From Sporomusaceae bacterium (GTDB lineage Bacteria > Bacillota > Negativicutes > UBA1444), in the NCBI GenBank assembly GCA_018434355.1, contig JAHDPL010000032.1, positions 1 to 64,000 of the forward strand: 64,000 nucleotides of DNA, in the 5' to 3' direction. A program made the position numbers and the translations under genes. The notes below the pieces were generated by a model. It had not been told where the DNA came from, did not search any database, and worked only from the letters and a program-made list of their open reading frames with translations. Positions 34,272-43,333 of this stretch are shown piece by piece. Position 1 is the first letter of the stretch; each line of letters begins with the position of its first letter.

Positions 34272-35993
34272 TCAGCGGATTTCAATGCACAACGCCGCCC
34301 CGTCATCCCATCTTTCGGGGCTTTCGGCGCATTGCCGCAACAGGTCGACCGTTGCCGCGGCTGATGTCGGTGCAACCGGGCGGCCTTGTTTTGTTAGCAT
34401 TTCATAGAATCCGTCGGTCATAAAACAGAAGAAGTCGCCCGGCGACAAATCCAGCATCAGTTCACCGAAGTCGGGTTCCGGCAAAATACCGGTCAGACTG
34501 CTGCCCAGGCGCTGCCAGCCGGGCTTAGGCGCACAGGCGTAGAAATGGTGGATGCCGCCGCCGGTGATCCGCAGCTGCGACCGCGGCAGGTCAAATTCAA
34601 ACAACAACAGAGCAGCAAACGTCGTTTCGGTAAAGTAATGCATCAACTGCAGGTTCAAATCGCGGAGAAAACGGACGTCCCATTGCGTTGATTCGGTCAG
34701 CGCCCGCTGCAAAATCACGCTGGTCGCGGTCGTTTGCAGCGCCGTGGCTACGCTGTGACCGGTGACATCAATCAGATAGCCTCTCAGACGCTTTTCTTCG
34801 GCAAACCAATGATAGCCGTATGCATCGCCGCTGACCCAACGGTACGGCGCATAGACGGTCTGCACGCAAATCGACTCATTGTCCAGCCCCGGTTGCAACA
34901 GTTCCCGCTGGGCGGCGCCGGCCAGTTCGAGTTCGTCGGCCAGCTGCTGTTCCTGTTTGCGGATTTGCTCGATGGCTCGGACATTGGCGACCGCCATCGC
35001 AAAGACCGGCGCCAGTTGGAAAGCCAGATTGCGGTAATTACGCAGCTGCAGCGGCAATGCAACCTCCGTCGCGACTACGATGGCCAGTCGCGCGCCTTCA
35101 TGTTCAAGCGCAACAGCGATCCCGCCATCCGGTTGCAAAACCGGGTCCGCCAGGTTGTAGCGCGGCGCGACGCCGTCCGGCAAAACCACCGGCTTCAGCC
35201 GACCGGTCGGCTTGACCGGATAATAAATGACGCAGGACGGTGCGAACAAGATCTGCAAGATCTCCAGAATGGCGCGGGCCGTCTGCTCCTCGGTCTGCAG
35301 CCGGTCGAGCCTGGCAATCAGGTCGAAGGCCATCGCATAGTCGGAAAGTTGCCGCGCCGTTGGCGCAGTATTGTCAGGTATGTTGCCGGTCGCATCGCCG
35401 GTTTCGCTCTTTCGCAGCATTTCCCGCAGATGCAGGCCAAGCACGTCGGTGCCGACCGACAGACGTCGCGCCGGTCGGTCCAGGTAAACGGCGAACTCCT
35501 GCAGCTGTTCGGCGGCATCCGGCAGCGTACCGGTATCCAGCAGAACGAACTCACGGGTACATTCGCGGAAGAAGGCCCGGGCGGTAGCCTGGTCAAACCC
35601 CCAGGCGGCCAGATATCGTTTGCTGCGGGCCAACCAGCCGGGGCTGAGCAGATGCGCGCCCTGGGCGATCAAATCGTCTACCAGCGCCGCATTGCATAGT
35701 AGCGCAAAGCAGGCGGCGGTCCGATGAAAAAACACGTTTTCTGTAGCCGATGCCTGTTCCGACTGCAGACCGGCAATACAATTCGAACCAATCACGTGGA
35801 TACCGGCCGGAAATGCCGGTATTAGCTCTGCCAACAGTTTCGGTAGTCGCAGCGAGCGCCCCGGCGCTTTGTGACAGGCAGCATCAAAAGCGACCACATG
35901 GCAGCGCAGACCAGGCGGCGGGTTATCCTGCAGAGCGGTTTCGACTTCGCGACGCAGGTTCTCGCAGACCAGGACACAGACACTACGCTCCAT
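34272..35993 (-). CDS. DUF1638-like domain fused to SpoIIE/PP2C-type phosphatase
   Basis: 573 residues. The N-terminal part (about 1-175) resembles the DUF1638 family found with corrinoid methyltransferases: FPAGIHVIGSNCIAGL and AHLLSPGWLARSKRYL. The middle (about 215-345) looks GAF-like with VIYYPVKPTGRL and is followed by a helical linker (ELELAGAAQRELLQPGL). The C-terminal SpoIIE-type phosphatase (about 365-573) keeps likely metal-binding acids in VSGDAYGYHW, LIDVTGHSVATAL, FMTDGFYEML and WDDGAALCI. It should dephosphorylate a Ser/Thr protein, such as an anti-sigma antagonist; none is encoded nearby. Its start overlaps the UroD-like gene by 11 bases. Confidence 0.75.
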   Translation of the reverse strand: MERSVCVLVCENLRREVETALQDNPPPGLRCHVVAFDAACHKAPGRSLRLPKLLAELIPAFPAGIHVIGSNCIAGLQSEQASATENVFFHRTAACFALLCNAALVDDLIAQGAHLLSPGWLARSKRYLAAWGFDQATARAFFRECTREFVLLDTGTLPDAAEQLQEFAVYLDRPARRLSVGTDVLGLHLREMLRKSETGDATGNIPDNTAPTARQLSDYAMAFDLIARLDRLQTEEQTARAILEILQILFAPSCVIYYPVKPTGRLKPVVLPDGVAPRYNLADPVLQPDGGIAVALEHEGARLAIVVATEVALPLQLRNYRNLAFQLAPVFAMAVANVRAIEQIRKQEQQLADELELAGAAQRELLQPGLDNESICVQTVYAPYRWVSGDAYGYHWFAEEKRLRGYLIDVTGHSVATALQTTATSVILQRALTESTQWDVRFLRDLNLQLMHYFTETTFAALLLFEFDLPRSQLRITGGGIHHFYACAPKPGWQRLGSSLTGILPEPDFGELMLDLSPGDFFCFMTDGFYEMLTKQGRPVAPTSAAATVDLLRQCAESPERWDDGAALCIEIR

Positions 35994-37041
35994 CAGTCAA
36001 CTCTGCCTGCAGCGGATAGGTTCCCCAACGCCGGGTGGCGGCGACGATCGCATGCAGGACTTCATCGGAAACCTGCCAGGGAATTTCTCCATGTCCATCG
36101 CTCAGAATGAAGCCGCCGCCGGGCGCAGCCTGGGCGATGGCTTTTTTTACCGCGTTTTCCGCTTCCGCCGGAGTCCAGTGCGTCATTGCTATTCCGTTCA
36201 GGTTGCCGAGGATGCTGATCCGATCCCGACAGGCCGCTTTGACTTCGCGCAGGTCCTCCAGCGCACCGACGCCGACGACGCTCATGCCGGAGTTGACCAG
36301 GTCATCGATCAGCGGCAACACTCTCCCTGATGCAAGGTGCGCGGCAATCGGCCCCTTGATGGCCGCCTGCGCCTGCCGGCTGGCCGGCAGACCCCAGGCC
36401 CGATACCACTCGGCGGCAACGATGGTTGGCGAAGAAACCGGGTCAAAATAGCAAATGGCGGTTGCGCCGGCAGCCAGCTGGGCATTGGCCCATTCGATGC
36501 AAAATGCGATGTTCGCTTCAAGCAAATGCAAAAGCGCCGGTTTATCATCGGCCATCAGCGTGAAGTAGTTTTCAAAGCCCAGTTGCATCACCGGCAGCGA
36601 AAACGGCGACATGACAACGCCAATGATTGGCGCGGCATCGCCGACGCCCTGTTTCATCAGCGCAATGCTGGCGAGAATGTTCTGCAGGATCGGACTTGCT
36701 GTGACTTGCGGTCGCCTGGCAGCCATTATCTGGCTGCGGGATGTGAAAATCGGCGCTCCCGCGTTCGGCGGCCCGTCCTCATAGAAAATAGCGCTGCCGC
36801 CCCAGGCCTCCAGTTCGGCTGCGGCATACCAAAAAGCATACAGGCAGTCATGACCAAACTTTCTCTGCAACCGCAACTGGCCCTCCGCCACATACTCCGG
36901 CCGCGAAAAATACTCACGGATGCCAAGGCCCAGTTCCTTCGCCCCATGCGTCGTCAGCAACAAGAACAAGGGCACGCGATCCGGTTCCCGGTGGGAAAGC
37001 GTTGTCAGTACACGTTGCAGCGAGCTGTTTCCGGTCGTCAT
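35983..37041 (-). CDS. UroD/MtaA-family protein, altered zinc site
   Basis: 352 residues of the uroporphyrinogen decarboxylase/methyltransferase A fold: REPDRVPLFLLLTTHGAKELG at the N-terminus, GVVMSPFSLPVMQLGFENYF, AICYFDPVSSPTIVAAEWY and ILGNLNGIAM. MtaA/MtbA methyl-corrinoid:thiol methyltransferases hold zinc with a His-x-Cys pair and a later Cys. Here the corresponding positions read His235-Leu-Ala237 and His317 (SDGHGEIPW), so both cysteines are missing. It overlaps the corrinoid protein gene by 4 bases and the phosphatase gene by 11, suggesting a complex or shared pathway. Methyl transfer is possible but not certain. Confidence 0.8.
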   Translation of the reverse strand: MTTGNSSLQRVLTTLSHREPDRVPLFLLLTTHGAKELGLGIREYFSRPEYVAEGQLRLQRKFGHDCLYAFWYAAAELEAWGGSAIFYEDGPPNAGAPIFTSRSQIMAARRPQVTASPILQNILASIALMKQGVGDAAPIIGVVMSPFSLPVMQLGFENYFTLMADDKPALLHLLEANIAFCIEWANAQLAAGATAICYFDPVSSPTIVAAEWYRAWGLPASRQAQAAIKGPIAAHLASGRVLPLIDDLVNSGMSVVGVGALEDLREVKAACRDRISILGNLNGIAMTHWTPAEAENAVKKAIAQAAPGGGFILSDGHGEIPWQVSDEVLHAIVAATRRWGTYPLQAELTDGA

Positions 37042-37685
37042 AACGGCACGCTCCTTTCCGCCTTGGCAGCAGAAATCCCCAGTGATTTAAGCAACCGCAG
37101 CACTTCGGCCGAGTTGGCGGCCATCGCATCGGCGCCGACTTGCCGCCAAAGCTGCGCATCCAGCAAAAACGGCGCTCCGCCAACGATGATGTACGGACGT
37201 TCCGACATCGCCTCCAGCTGGCGAACCAGTTCGGCGACCCGCAGCGCCGAACGCAGCATCAGTACAGAGATTAGCAGTACCTGCGGCCGATCCTGGCGCA
37301 CCTTTTTCACCAACTCCTCGAGCGTGACGCCCAGTCCATAATCCTGCACCGGAATGCGGGCGACCCGCAGCGCCGAAACAACCAGCCGCTTGCCCAACGC
37401 GTGGCTGTCTTCGAATACGGCGATAATCGTCTGCGGGTTGTCAGCTTCGTCTGTTTCCGCCACCGGCAGCAATTCGTCGAGGATTCCCTCACAGATCCGA
37501 CCGCTCATATACACCTGGGACAATGCAACGTCCCCTTGTTCCCAGAGAGCGCCTATGCGCTCCATCGTCGGAATCAGCAGCGTTTCGATGGCAGTGGCCG
37601 GATTGGTATCTGACAGCGCGAGACGCATTTGTCGCCGGGCTGTTTCACGATCGAGGGAAAGCAGCGCCTGCAGGAAAACTTCCAT
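37038..37685 (-). CDS. corrinoid (B12-binding) protein, methyltransferase-associated type
   Basis: 215 residues: a helical N-terminal cap (about 1-80, LIPTMERIGALWEQGDVALSQVY) and a B12-binding Rossmann domain with the full signature Asp93-x-His95-x-x-Gly98 (EDSHALGKRL), SxL at 140-142 and GG at 169-170. His95 would be the lower cobalt ligand. Such proteins carry a methyl group between two methyltransferases. The open frame extends 93 codons upstream, but that part is shadow sequence of the SDR gene; the ATG at 37685 overlaps the SDR stop (TAATG). Its only visible partner is the UroD-like protein. Confidence 0.9.
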   Translation of the reverse strand: MEVFLQALLSLDRETARRQMRLALSDTNPATAIETLLIPTMERIGALWEQGDVALSQVYMSGRICEGILDELLPVAETDEADNPQTIIAVFEDSHALGKRLVVSALRVARIPVQDYGLGVTLEELVKKVRQDRPQVLLISVLMLRSALRVAELVRQLEAMSERPYIIVGGAPFLLDAQLWRQVGADAMAANSAEVLRLLKSLGISAAKAERSVPL

Positions 37686-38524
37686 TACACGCCTGCGTAG
37701 GCGTTGAAGCCGCCGTCGACCGGAACCACGATACCACTGACAAAGCCTGACGCCTTTTCGTCGGCCAACCAGACCAACGTCCCCAGCAGTTCTTGCGGTT
37801 CGCCGAACCGCCGCATCGGCGTATGAGCAACAATTTTCGCCGCTCGCGGCGTGTAAGAACCATCCGGATTGGTCAGCAGGGTGCGGTTCTGCTCGGTAAG
37901 GAAAAATCCCGGCGCGATCGCATTGACGCGGATGCCGGCATCCGCCAGATGAATCGCCAGCCATTCGGTGAAATTGTTCACAGCCGCTTTGGCCGCACTA
38001 TAGGCGCCGACCTTGGTCAGCGGATGATAGGCGCTCATTGATGAGATATTGATGACGGTGGCGCCAGGCCTGCCGATCATCTGCTGGGCAAAGACCTGGG
38101 TCGGGATGAAGGTCCCCATGAAGTTCAGCTGAAAAACAGAATTGAACCCTTCGACTTTCAGGTCAAAAAACGTACCTTGCAACGGGTTTTCATCGCCCGG
38201 CTGAAAGATCTCTTTGGCCGAAATCGCCGCAGGATGATTGCCACCGGCGGCATTCAGCAGAATGTCGCAGGGACCCAGTTTCTCCGCGACCACGATTGCT
38301 GCTTTTTCCACCGCCGCCTTGTCCAATACATCGCAGGGAACAGCCAGCGCAACTCCGCCTGCGGCCGCAATCGCGTCCACCACCGCCTGCGCTTTTTCCG
38401 CCGTCCGGTTCATGATCGCCACTTTTGCGCCCACCCGGGCCAGTTCCTTGGCAAACGCACTGCCGAGAACGCCGCCGCCGCCTGTGACCACCGCTACTTT
38501 TCCTGCCAATACTCCACTCATCAT
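37685..38524 (-). CDS. short-chain dehydrogenase/reductase (D-mannonate oxidoreductase-like)
   Basis: 279 residues from an ATG seven bases after GGGGAG; the frame is open five codons further. NAD(P)-binding [40 protein letters not shown], catalytic NISSMSAY...[13 protein letters not shown] (Ser, Tyr-x-x-x-Lys) and [20 protein letters not shown]. The long insertion around [18 protein letters not shown] is typical of SDR-type mannonate/fructuronate oxidoreductases, but no other hexuronate gene is nearby. In this operon it may instead supply or consume the alcohol linked to the corrinoid protein. Confidence 0.85.
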   Translation of the reverse strand: MMSGVLAGKVAVVTGGGGVLGSAFAKELARVGAKVAIMNRTAEKAQAVVDAIAAAGGVALAVPCDVLDKAAVEKAAIVVAEKLGPCDILLNAAGGNHPAAISAKEIFQPGDENPLQGTFFDLKVEGFNSVFQLNFMGTFIPTQVFAQQMIGRPGATVINISSMSAYHPLTKVGAYSAAKAAVNNFTEWLAIHLADAGIRVNAIAPGFFLTEQNRTLLTNPDGSYTPRAAKIVAHTPMRRFGEPQELLGTLVWLADEKASGFVSGIVVPVDGGFNAYAGV

Positions 38525-38557
38525 CGTCACTCTCCCCATCTATTCCATCGGTTTCCG

Positions 38558-39778
38558 TTAATCGTTGCCTTCGCTTACAATCCGGTTGCGGCCGCCGCGT
38601 TTCGCCGCGTACATGCGATGGTCGGCCGTCGTCAGGATCGTTTCTTCATCCTGGCCATCCTGCGGAAACAGCGCAATCCCGATGCTGGTTCCCACTGTCG
38701 CCGTCTGCTCGGCAATACCGATTGGTTGGCGAACATCGTTCAGGATAAAACCGGCAATGTTTTGCGCCAATACCATTGCATCCTCCTGCTCCGTCTGCAG
38801 CAATACGGCAAACTCATCCCCGCCCATACGGAAGCAGTCCCCATGCTCACCAACGCAATGCAACAGCCGTTCAGCGGTTACCCTGAGCACTTGATCGCCT
38901 GCCTCATGACCCAGGCTGTCGTTCACTTGCTTAAAGCCATCAAGATCAAGATAAATCAGCGCAAAACTCTTGCCTTGTCTGTTTGCAGCTTTGATGGCAG
39001 CTGAAAGTTTTTCATGAAAATACCGCCGGTTGGGCAGTCCGGTCAAAGGGTCATGCAACGCCTGATGTTTGATTTGTTGTTCATAACGATAGCGTTCGCT
39101 CAAATCTCGGAACATCGCGGTAAACATCAGGATATTTCCCTGTGGATCGCGTATCGACGAAATCGCCAGCCACTCTGGGGATACCTCGCCGCTCTTGCGT
39201 CGGTTCCAGATCTCGCCGTTCCAGCGTCCTTCCGTAGCCAGTTTATCCCACATCTGCTGATAAAAGGAATCATCATGTTTGCCGGATTTGAGAATCCGCA
39301 GCGTCATGCCGAGCAACTCCTCGGTTTCATACCCGGTAATCTGGATAAATGCCGGATTCACATACTGAATGATGCCCTGATTATCGGTAACTATGATGCC
39401 GTCAAGCGCGGTGGCAAATATTTGTTCCGACAGACGTAGCCGATTCAACACTTTTTCCTGCATCTTAGTATCCCAGAGAGTAACGACGGAGTAAAGTTGG
39501 TCGTCACGCTGCATCTGTACCGACATTTTTTCCATCATGAAACTGTCTCCATTTTGTGCTTTACAGTGCACCCAACGATCCGCCTCTGATTCCGTTGCAG
39601 AAAAAAAAGGCTTCTCAAACAGTACCTGCTCCAACAACACTCCCAGCTGGTCCCGTTGATAGCCGAACAACTGCAAAAATGCATCATTCGCCTCCTCAAT
39701 CGAGCCATCGGCCAGGCGAACCAGGTATTGCGGCTGCTGCGACCGGCTGGTCAGCAAATCTAGTTCCAGTCCATTCAT
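38558..39778 (-). CDS. PAS-PAS-GGDEF diguanylate cyclase
   Basis: 406 residues from an ATG that overlaps the stop of the preceding gene (TGATG) with GAAGGGAG upstream; the frame is open 14 codons further. PAS domain 1 (about 10-110), PAS domain 2 (about 120-235, ATALDGIIVTDNQGIIQYV) and a GGDEF domain with FRMGGDEFAVLL intact. It should make c-di-GMP from GTP; no transmembrane segment is present. It is translationally coupled to the cysteine-rich FliB/YkgJ-like gene. Confidence 0.95.
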   Translation of the reverse strand: MNGLELDLLTSRSQQPQYLVRLADGSIEEANDAFLQLFGYQRDQLGVLLEQVLFEKPFFSATESEADRWVHCKAQNGDSFMMEKMSVQMQRDDQLYSVVTLWDTKMQEKVLNRLRLSEQIFATALDGIIVTDNQGIIQYVNPAFIQITGYETEELLGMTLRILKSGKHDDSFYQQMWDKLATEGRWNGEIWNRRKSGEVSPEWLAISSIRDPQGNILMFTAMFRDLSERYRYEQQIKHQALHDPLTGLPNRRYFHEKLSAAIKAANRQGKSFALIYLDLDGFKQVNDSLGHEAGDQVLRVTAERLLHCVGEHGDCFRMGGDEFAVLLQTEQEDAMVLAQNIAGFILNDVRQPIGIAEQTATVGTSIGIALFPQDGQDEETILTTADHRMYAAKRGGRNRIVSEGND

Positions 39779-40752
39779 CAAACGCTCCCTTCCGCCTGCC
39801 GCCGACTGTTGTGGTTCCACTCCAGCTCCAGCGCCACGATCAACTGTTCCAGTTCTGCTGTGTCATTTGTCGCAGTCGCCTTTTGCATTTTGGGGATGAT
39901 TTTTTGCGACATCTGAACCAATTGGTTGAGAAATCCAGCGCTGCCTTGCACATACAAATTCTTGCGGAATAAAAAATTCACGAAATAATTTTCCGCCAGC
40001 CAATCTGCAGGACCGTCTTGCAATGGCTCCTGCCTGGTCGCCGCCAAGTCAAGTTCGTCGTAATTGTCGCGAATCAATTGATTGAGCTGCCTGCCATACT
40101 CTGCCGAATCCTGCCATGTTTCGATCTGCCGCAAACTGCCCTGGACCAGTTCCAGCCGCTCAGGCAGCGTCAGCTGTCTTGCCTGCAGCAAGTCGATCAA
40201 GTGTCCCTCGATTTCAAAATAATAACGCAGAATACTGTCCGGTGGCTGCTGGCTTGGATACACATGCCGGACAAAGTCGACCGGCAGTTGCTCAATCGGT
40301 GAGCCCTCAGCGCGAACAATCTGCAGCGGCTGCTGTCGCACCGCCATTTTCACCGCTGCCGGACAACTGAAGCTGAGCGACAGTTCGATGCCGCGCTCGG
40401 TATTCATCGGATAGCGGGGAAACCACTGGCAGACCGTGTCCAGGTGCTGATGTCCGGCCACTTGCTGCAACCGGCACAAATTTTCCGCCGTCAGAAACCA
40501 GCACCCGCCGCTCGGACGCTTGGCAATCCGGGCGTACTCGCCCAGCTCCGCCTCGCTGCCAAGCGGAAGGAAAGCCTGCGCAAACTCTTCTGGTCGTCCC
40601 GCTTGTTCAAACAGCCGTTGATTTCGCCGATACCCCGCTTCGTCGACCGTCACCAACCAGTCGTTATTGCAGCAGACGCCGCATTGTTGGCAAACGAAAT
40701 CACTGACTATATCCAGATATACATACACTCCGTTCAACGGGTCTGGTTCCAT
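39778..40752 (-). CDS. cysteine-cluster protein of the FliB/YkgJ type
   Basis: 324 residues. Near the N-terminus FVCQQCGVCCNNDWLVTVDEAGY has the CxxCxxCC motif of YkgJ proteins and the following WxVxxDxxxY of flagellin lysine N-methylase FliB; further cysteines follow in GGCWFL, NLCRLQ and DTVCQWFPR, enough to bind a metal or Fe-S cluster. The C-terminal two thirds is helical, as in FliB. FliB methylates flagellin lysines, but no flagellar gene is nearby, so the target is unknown. It overlaps the upstream GGDEF-EAL gene by 19 bases and the downstream diguanylate cyclase by 1. Confidence 0.65.
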   Translation of the reverse strand: MEPDPLNGVYVYLDIVSDFVCQQCGVCCNNDWLVTVDEAGYRRNQRLFEQAGRPEEFAQAFLPLGSEAELGEYARIAKRPSGGCWFLTAENLCRLQQVAGHQHLDTVCQWFPRYPMNTERGIELSLSFSCPAAVKMAVRQQPLQIVRAEGSPIEQLPVDFVRHVYPSQQPPDSILRYYFEIEGHLIDLLQARQLTLPERLELVQGSLRQIETWQDSAEYGRQLNQLIRDNYDELDLAATRQEPLQDGPADWLAENYFVNFLFRKNLYVQGSAGFLNQLVQMSQKIIPKMQKATATNDTAELEQLIVALELEWNHNSRRQAEGSV

Positions 40753-43310
40753 TGATTCCACTGCGTCCACCAACGAATCAACTCATCCATCGGCATCGGC
40801 CTGGCAAAATGATAGCCCTGCACTTCGTCGCAATGGCGGGCCCTAAGCGCATTCAGTTCAGCCGCCGTTTCCACTCCTTCGGCGATGACCCGCAGATTGA
40901 GGTTTCCGGCCAGCCGGATGATCGTATCGACGATCGCCATGTTGGTCTGGGAAGCCAGCATCGCCCTGATGAACGACTGGTCGATCTTCAGCTTGTCCAG
41001 CGGAAACCGGCTGAGATAGCCGAGACTGGAGTATCCGGTGCCAAAATCGTCGATCGACAGCTTGCAGCCGATAGCTTTTAATTTGTGCATGATATCGAGC
41101 GTAGCCGGCACATTTCGCATCATGATGCTCTCGGTGACCTCAATCTCAAGAAAAGACTCCATGCCATATCGCTTGACCCGTCGCGAAATTTTTTCCAGGA
41201 ATGTCGGTTCATAAAACTGCACGGCGGAAATATTCACTGCCATTGTGACCGGCGGCAGACCGGCTTTGGCCAGTTTTTGCCACTGTTTGCAAGCCTCGAT
41301 CAGAATCCAGTCGCCCAGCGGCACAATCAACCCGCTCTCTTCAGCTAGTGGAATGAACCGGTTCGGCGGAATCATCCCCTCTTCCGGTTGGTCCCAGCGG
41401 ACCAGGACTTCAATGCCAATCACCCGGTTGGTTCGCAGGTCGATCTGCGGCTGGAAATGCAGCAACAGTTCATTCCGTTCCAGCGCCTTGCGCAACAGCG
41501 TTTCGATCCGCAACCGCTCCGAAACCATCTCATTCAGTTCGGCGGTAAAGAACAGATACTGGTTGCGACCGGTTTCCTTGGCATAGTTCATCGCCACGTC
41601 GGCATTTTTTATCAGTGTGTCGCGGTCGCGGCCATCGCCGGGGAATACGCTGATACCGATGCTGGCGGTCAGGTTGAATTCCATCTCGCCGAGATATAAC
41701 GGTTGGCGGATTCCTGCTACAATCTTTTCCACCTGTGGGATAATCGAAGCAATATCGCTCACGTTCGGCAATACCGCGACAAATTCGTCGCCGCCCGGGC
41801 GACTGAGCACGCCGTCTTCCCCCAAGCACTCCAATAGCCGCTGCGCCAGCTGCTGTAGCAATAAGTCGCCCATCGTGTGCCCCAGCGAGTCATTGACCAC
41901 CTTGAAGCGGTCGATGTCGATCGACAGCACCACCACCTGACGGTTCTGACGACGGGCGCGCAGCAGGAATCGGTCGAGTTGTTCGGTCAACAGGGTCCGG
42001 TTTGCCAGGCCGGTCAGCGCATCATGGTGCACCAGATAGCGGATGCGTTCTTCTGCGGCCTTGCGTTCGCTGATATCGGCAAAGGTTGCTATGTAATGGG
42101 TGGTTTCACCTTGTTCGTTTTTGATCCGGGTGATCGTCAGGCCAATCGGGTATTCGCTGCCGTCCTTGCGGCGGTCCCAGATTTCACCCTGCCAGGTGCC
42201 GGCATTATTCAGCGCCGTCCAAAACTCTTCATAAAAAGCCCGGTCATGGCGGCTAGACTGCAATACCGCCGGACTCTGGCCGACGATTTCTTCCTGCTGA
42301 TATCCGGTCAGTCGGGTAAATGCCTCATTGACAGCCAGGATTTTCGGTGCGGCATCGGTGACGAACATCGCCTCACCGCTGCTGCGAAACAGTCCATCCC
42401 AGATTTGCAGTTGCTGCTCGACTTTTTTCCGCTGGTAATAGTTTCCCAGTTGAATGCCGACACTGTCAAACATCTCGATCATCCCTTGGTCGGGGGGCTG
42501 GATCCGCTGGCTAAAAAAATTTAACGACCCGACGACTGTGTTACCGACTAACAGAGGAACTCCGAAACCGGAATGCAGACCGATCGCCACCGCCGCATAG
42601 CGGCGGGCAAACCGGGCATGCTTCGTGACATCCTCAATCCAGGTCGGCTTCGCTGTGTCCCAGATCAGGCCCGGCATTCCTTCGCCACGGGCAAAGCTGA
42701 TTTTCTGACTGAGCGCCTCGAATGCGGCAAACCTGTTCGAATCATTGCCCCAACAGGAATGCCAGACCATGACCTGTTTCAGGTTGTCGACCATCCAGAC
42801 CTCGCCATAATCCCAACCGAACCGGTCGCAGACCGTCTGAATGAAGCGGTTGATCGCCTCGCCAAAAGTGCTGCTTTCACCAAGGATCCGCGACAGGTCT
42901 TGGTGCATCGCCAAGCGGAATTGGCTGCGCTTCTGCTCGGTGATATCCTGGCCGAAACTGAGCGTTCCGCTGATTCTGCCGGTCTCATCCCGCAACAGAT
43001 GGTTGCTCCACAAAATGCGTAGCCGGTTGCCGTCGGCGCTGATCGCATCAACATCCGCCACCTGTGCGAACGGTTCAATTTCGCCGGCCATCATCGCCCG
43101 GAACCGCTCCGTCATCAACAGAAGCTGCTCCGGCGCCACCGTCAGTTCAAGCCATGATACCCCGTGCAGGTCCTCGCCAGACCGGCCAAATATCTGCTCA
43201 ACCCGCCGATTGGCATAAGTCACCCTGCCTTCGGTGTCCAGCGCCACGATAAACAATGCACCATCGTTCCAAAGTTGTTTCATGTAGTATTGTAAAATCG
43301 CCGACTCCAT
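40734..43310 (-). CDS. PAS-GAF-PAS-GGDEF-EAL c-di-GMP signalling protein
   Basis: 858 residues from an ATG with AAGGGG eleven bases upstream; another ATG nine codons earlier overlaps the metallophosphoesterase stop. PAS (about 10-130), GAF (about 145-290), PAS (about 300-410), GGDEF with SRPGGDEFVAVLP intact, and EAL domain with IGIEVLVRWDQ (Val for Ala, a tolerated change; the metal-binding Glu is kept) and DDFGTGYSSLGYL. Both activities look possible. Cytoplasmic. It precedes the FliB/YkgJ-like gene with overlap, pointing to joint expression. Confidence 0.95.
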   Translation of the reverse strand: MESAILQYYMKQLWNDGALFIVALDTEGRVTYANRRVEQIFGRSGEDLHGVSWLELTVAPEQLLLMTERFRAMMAGEIEPFAQVADVDAISADGNRLRILWSNHLLRDETGRISGTLSFGQDITEQKRSQFRLAMHQDLSRILGESSTFGEAINRFIQTVCDRFGWDYGEVWMVDNLKQVMVWHSCWGNDSNRFAAFEALSQKISFARGEGMPGLIWDTAKPTWIEDVTKHARFARRYAAVAIGLHSGFGVPLLVGNTVVGSLNFFSQRIQPPDQGMIEMFDSVGIQLGNYYQRKKVEQQLQIWDGLFRSSGEAMFVTDAAPKILAVNEAFTRLTGYQQEEIVGQSPAVLQSSRHDRAFYEEFWTALNNAGTWQGEIWDRRKDGSEYPIGLTITRIKNEQGETTHYIATFADISERKAAEERIRYLVHHDALTGLANRTLLTEQLDRFLLRARRQNRQVVVLSIDIDRFKVVNDSLGHTMGDLLLQQLAQRLLECLGEDGVLSRPGGDEFVAVLPNVSDIASIIPQVEKIVAGIRQPLYLGEMEFNLTASIGISVFPGDGRDRDTLIKNADVAMNYAKETGRNQYLFFTAELNEMVSERLRIETLLRKALERNELLLHFQPQIDLRTNRVIGIEVLVRWDQPEEGMIPPNRFIPLAEESGLIVPLGDWILIEACKQWQKLAKAGLPPVTMAVNISAVQFYEPTFLEKISRRVKRYGMESFLEIEVTESIMMRNVPATLDIMHKLKAIGCKLSIDDFGTGYSSLGYLSRFPLDKLKIDQSFIRAMLASQTNMAIVDTIIRLAGNLNLRVIAEGVETAAELNALRARHCDEVQGYHFARPMPMDELIRWWTQWNQWNQTR

Positions 43311-43333
43311 CGCTGGCCCAACCCCTTTGGCTG

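Noticed and set aside
37686-37964. Longer corrinoid protein starting 93 codons upstream
   Set aside because: The extra part overlaps the SDR gene, reads as Arg/Gly-rich shadow sequence, and the ATG at 37685 matches the normal N-terminus of corrinoid proteins.
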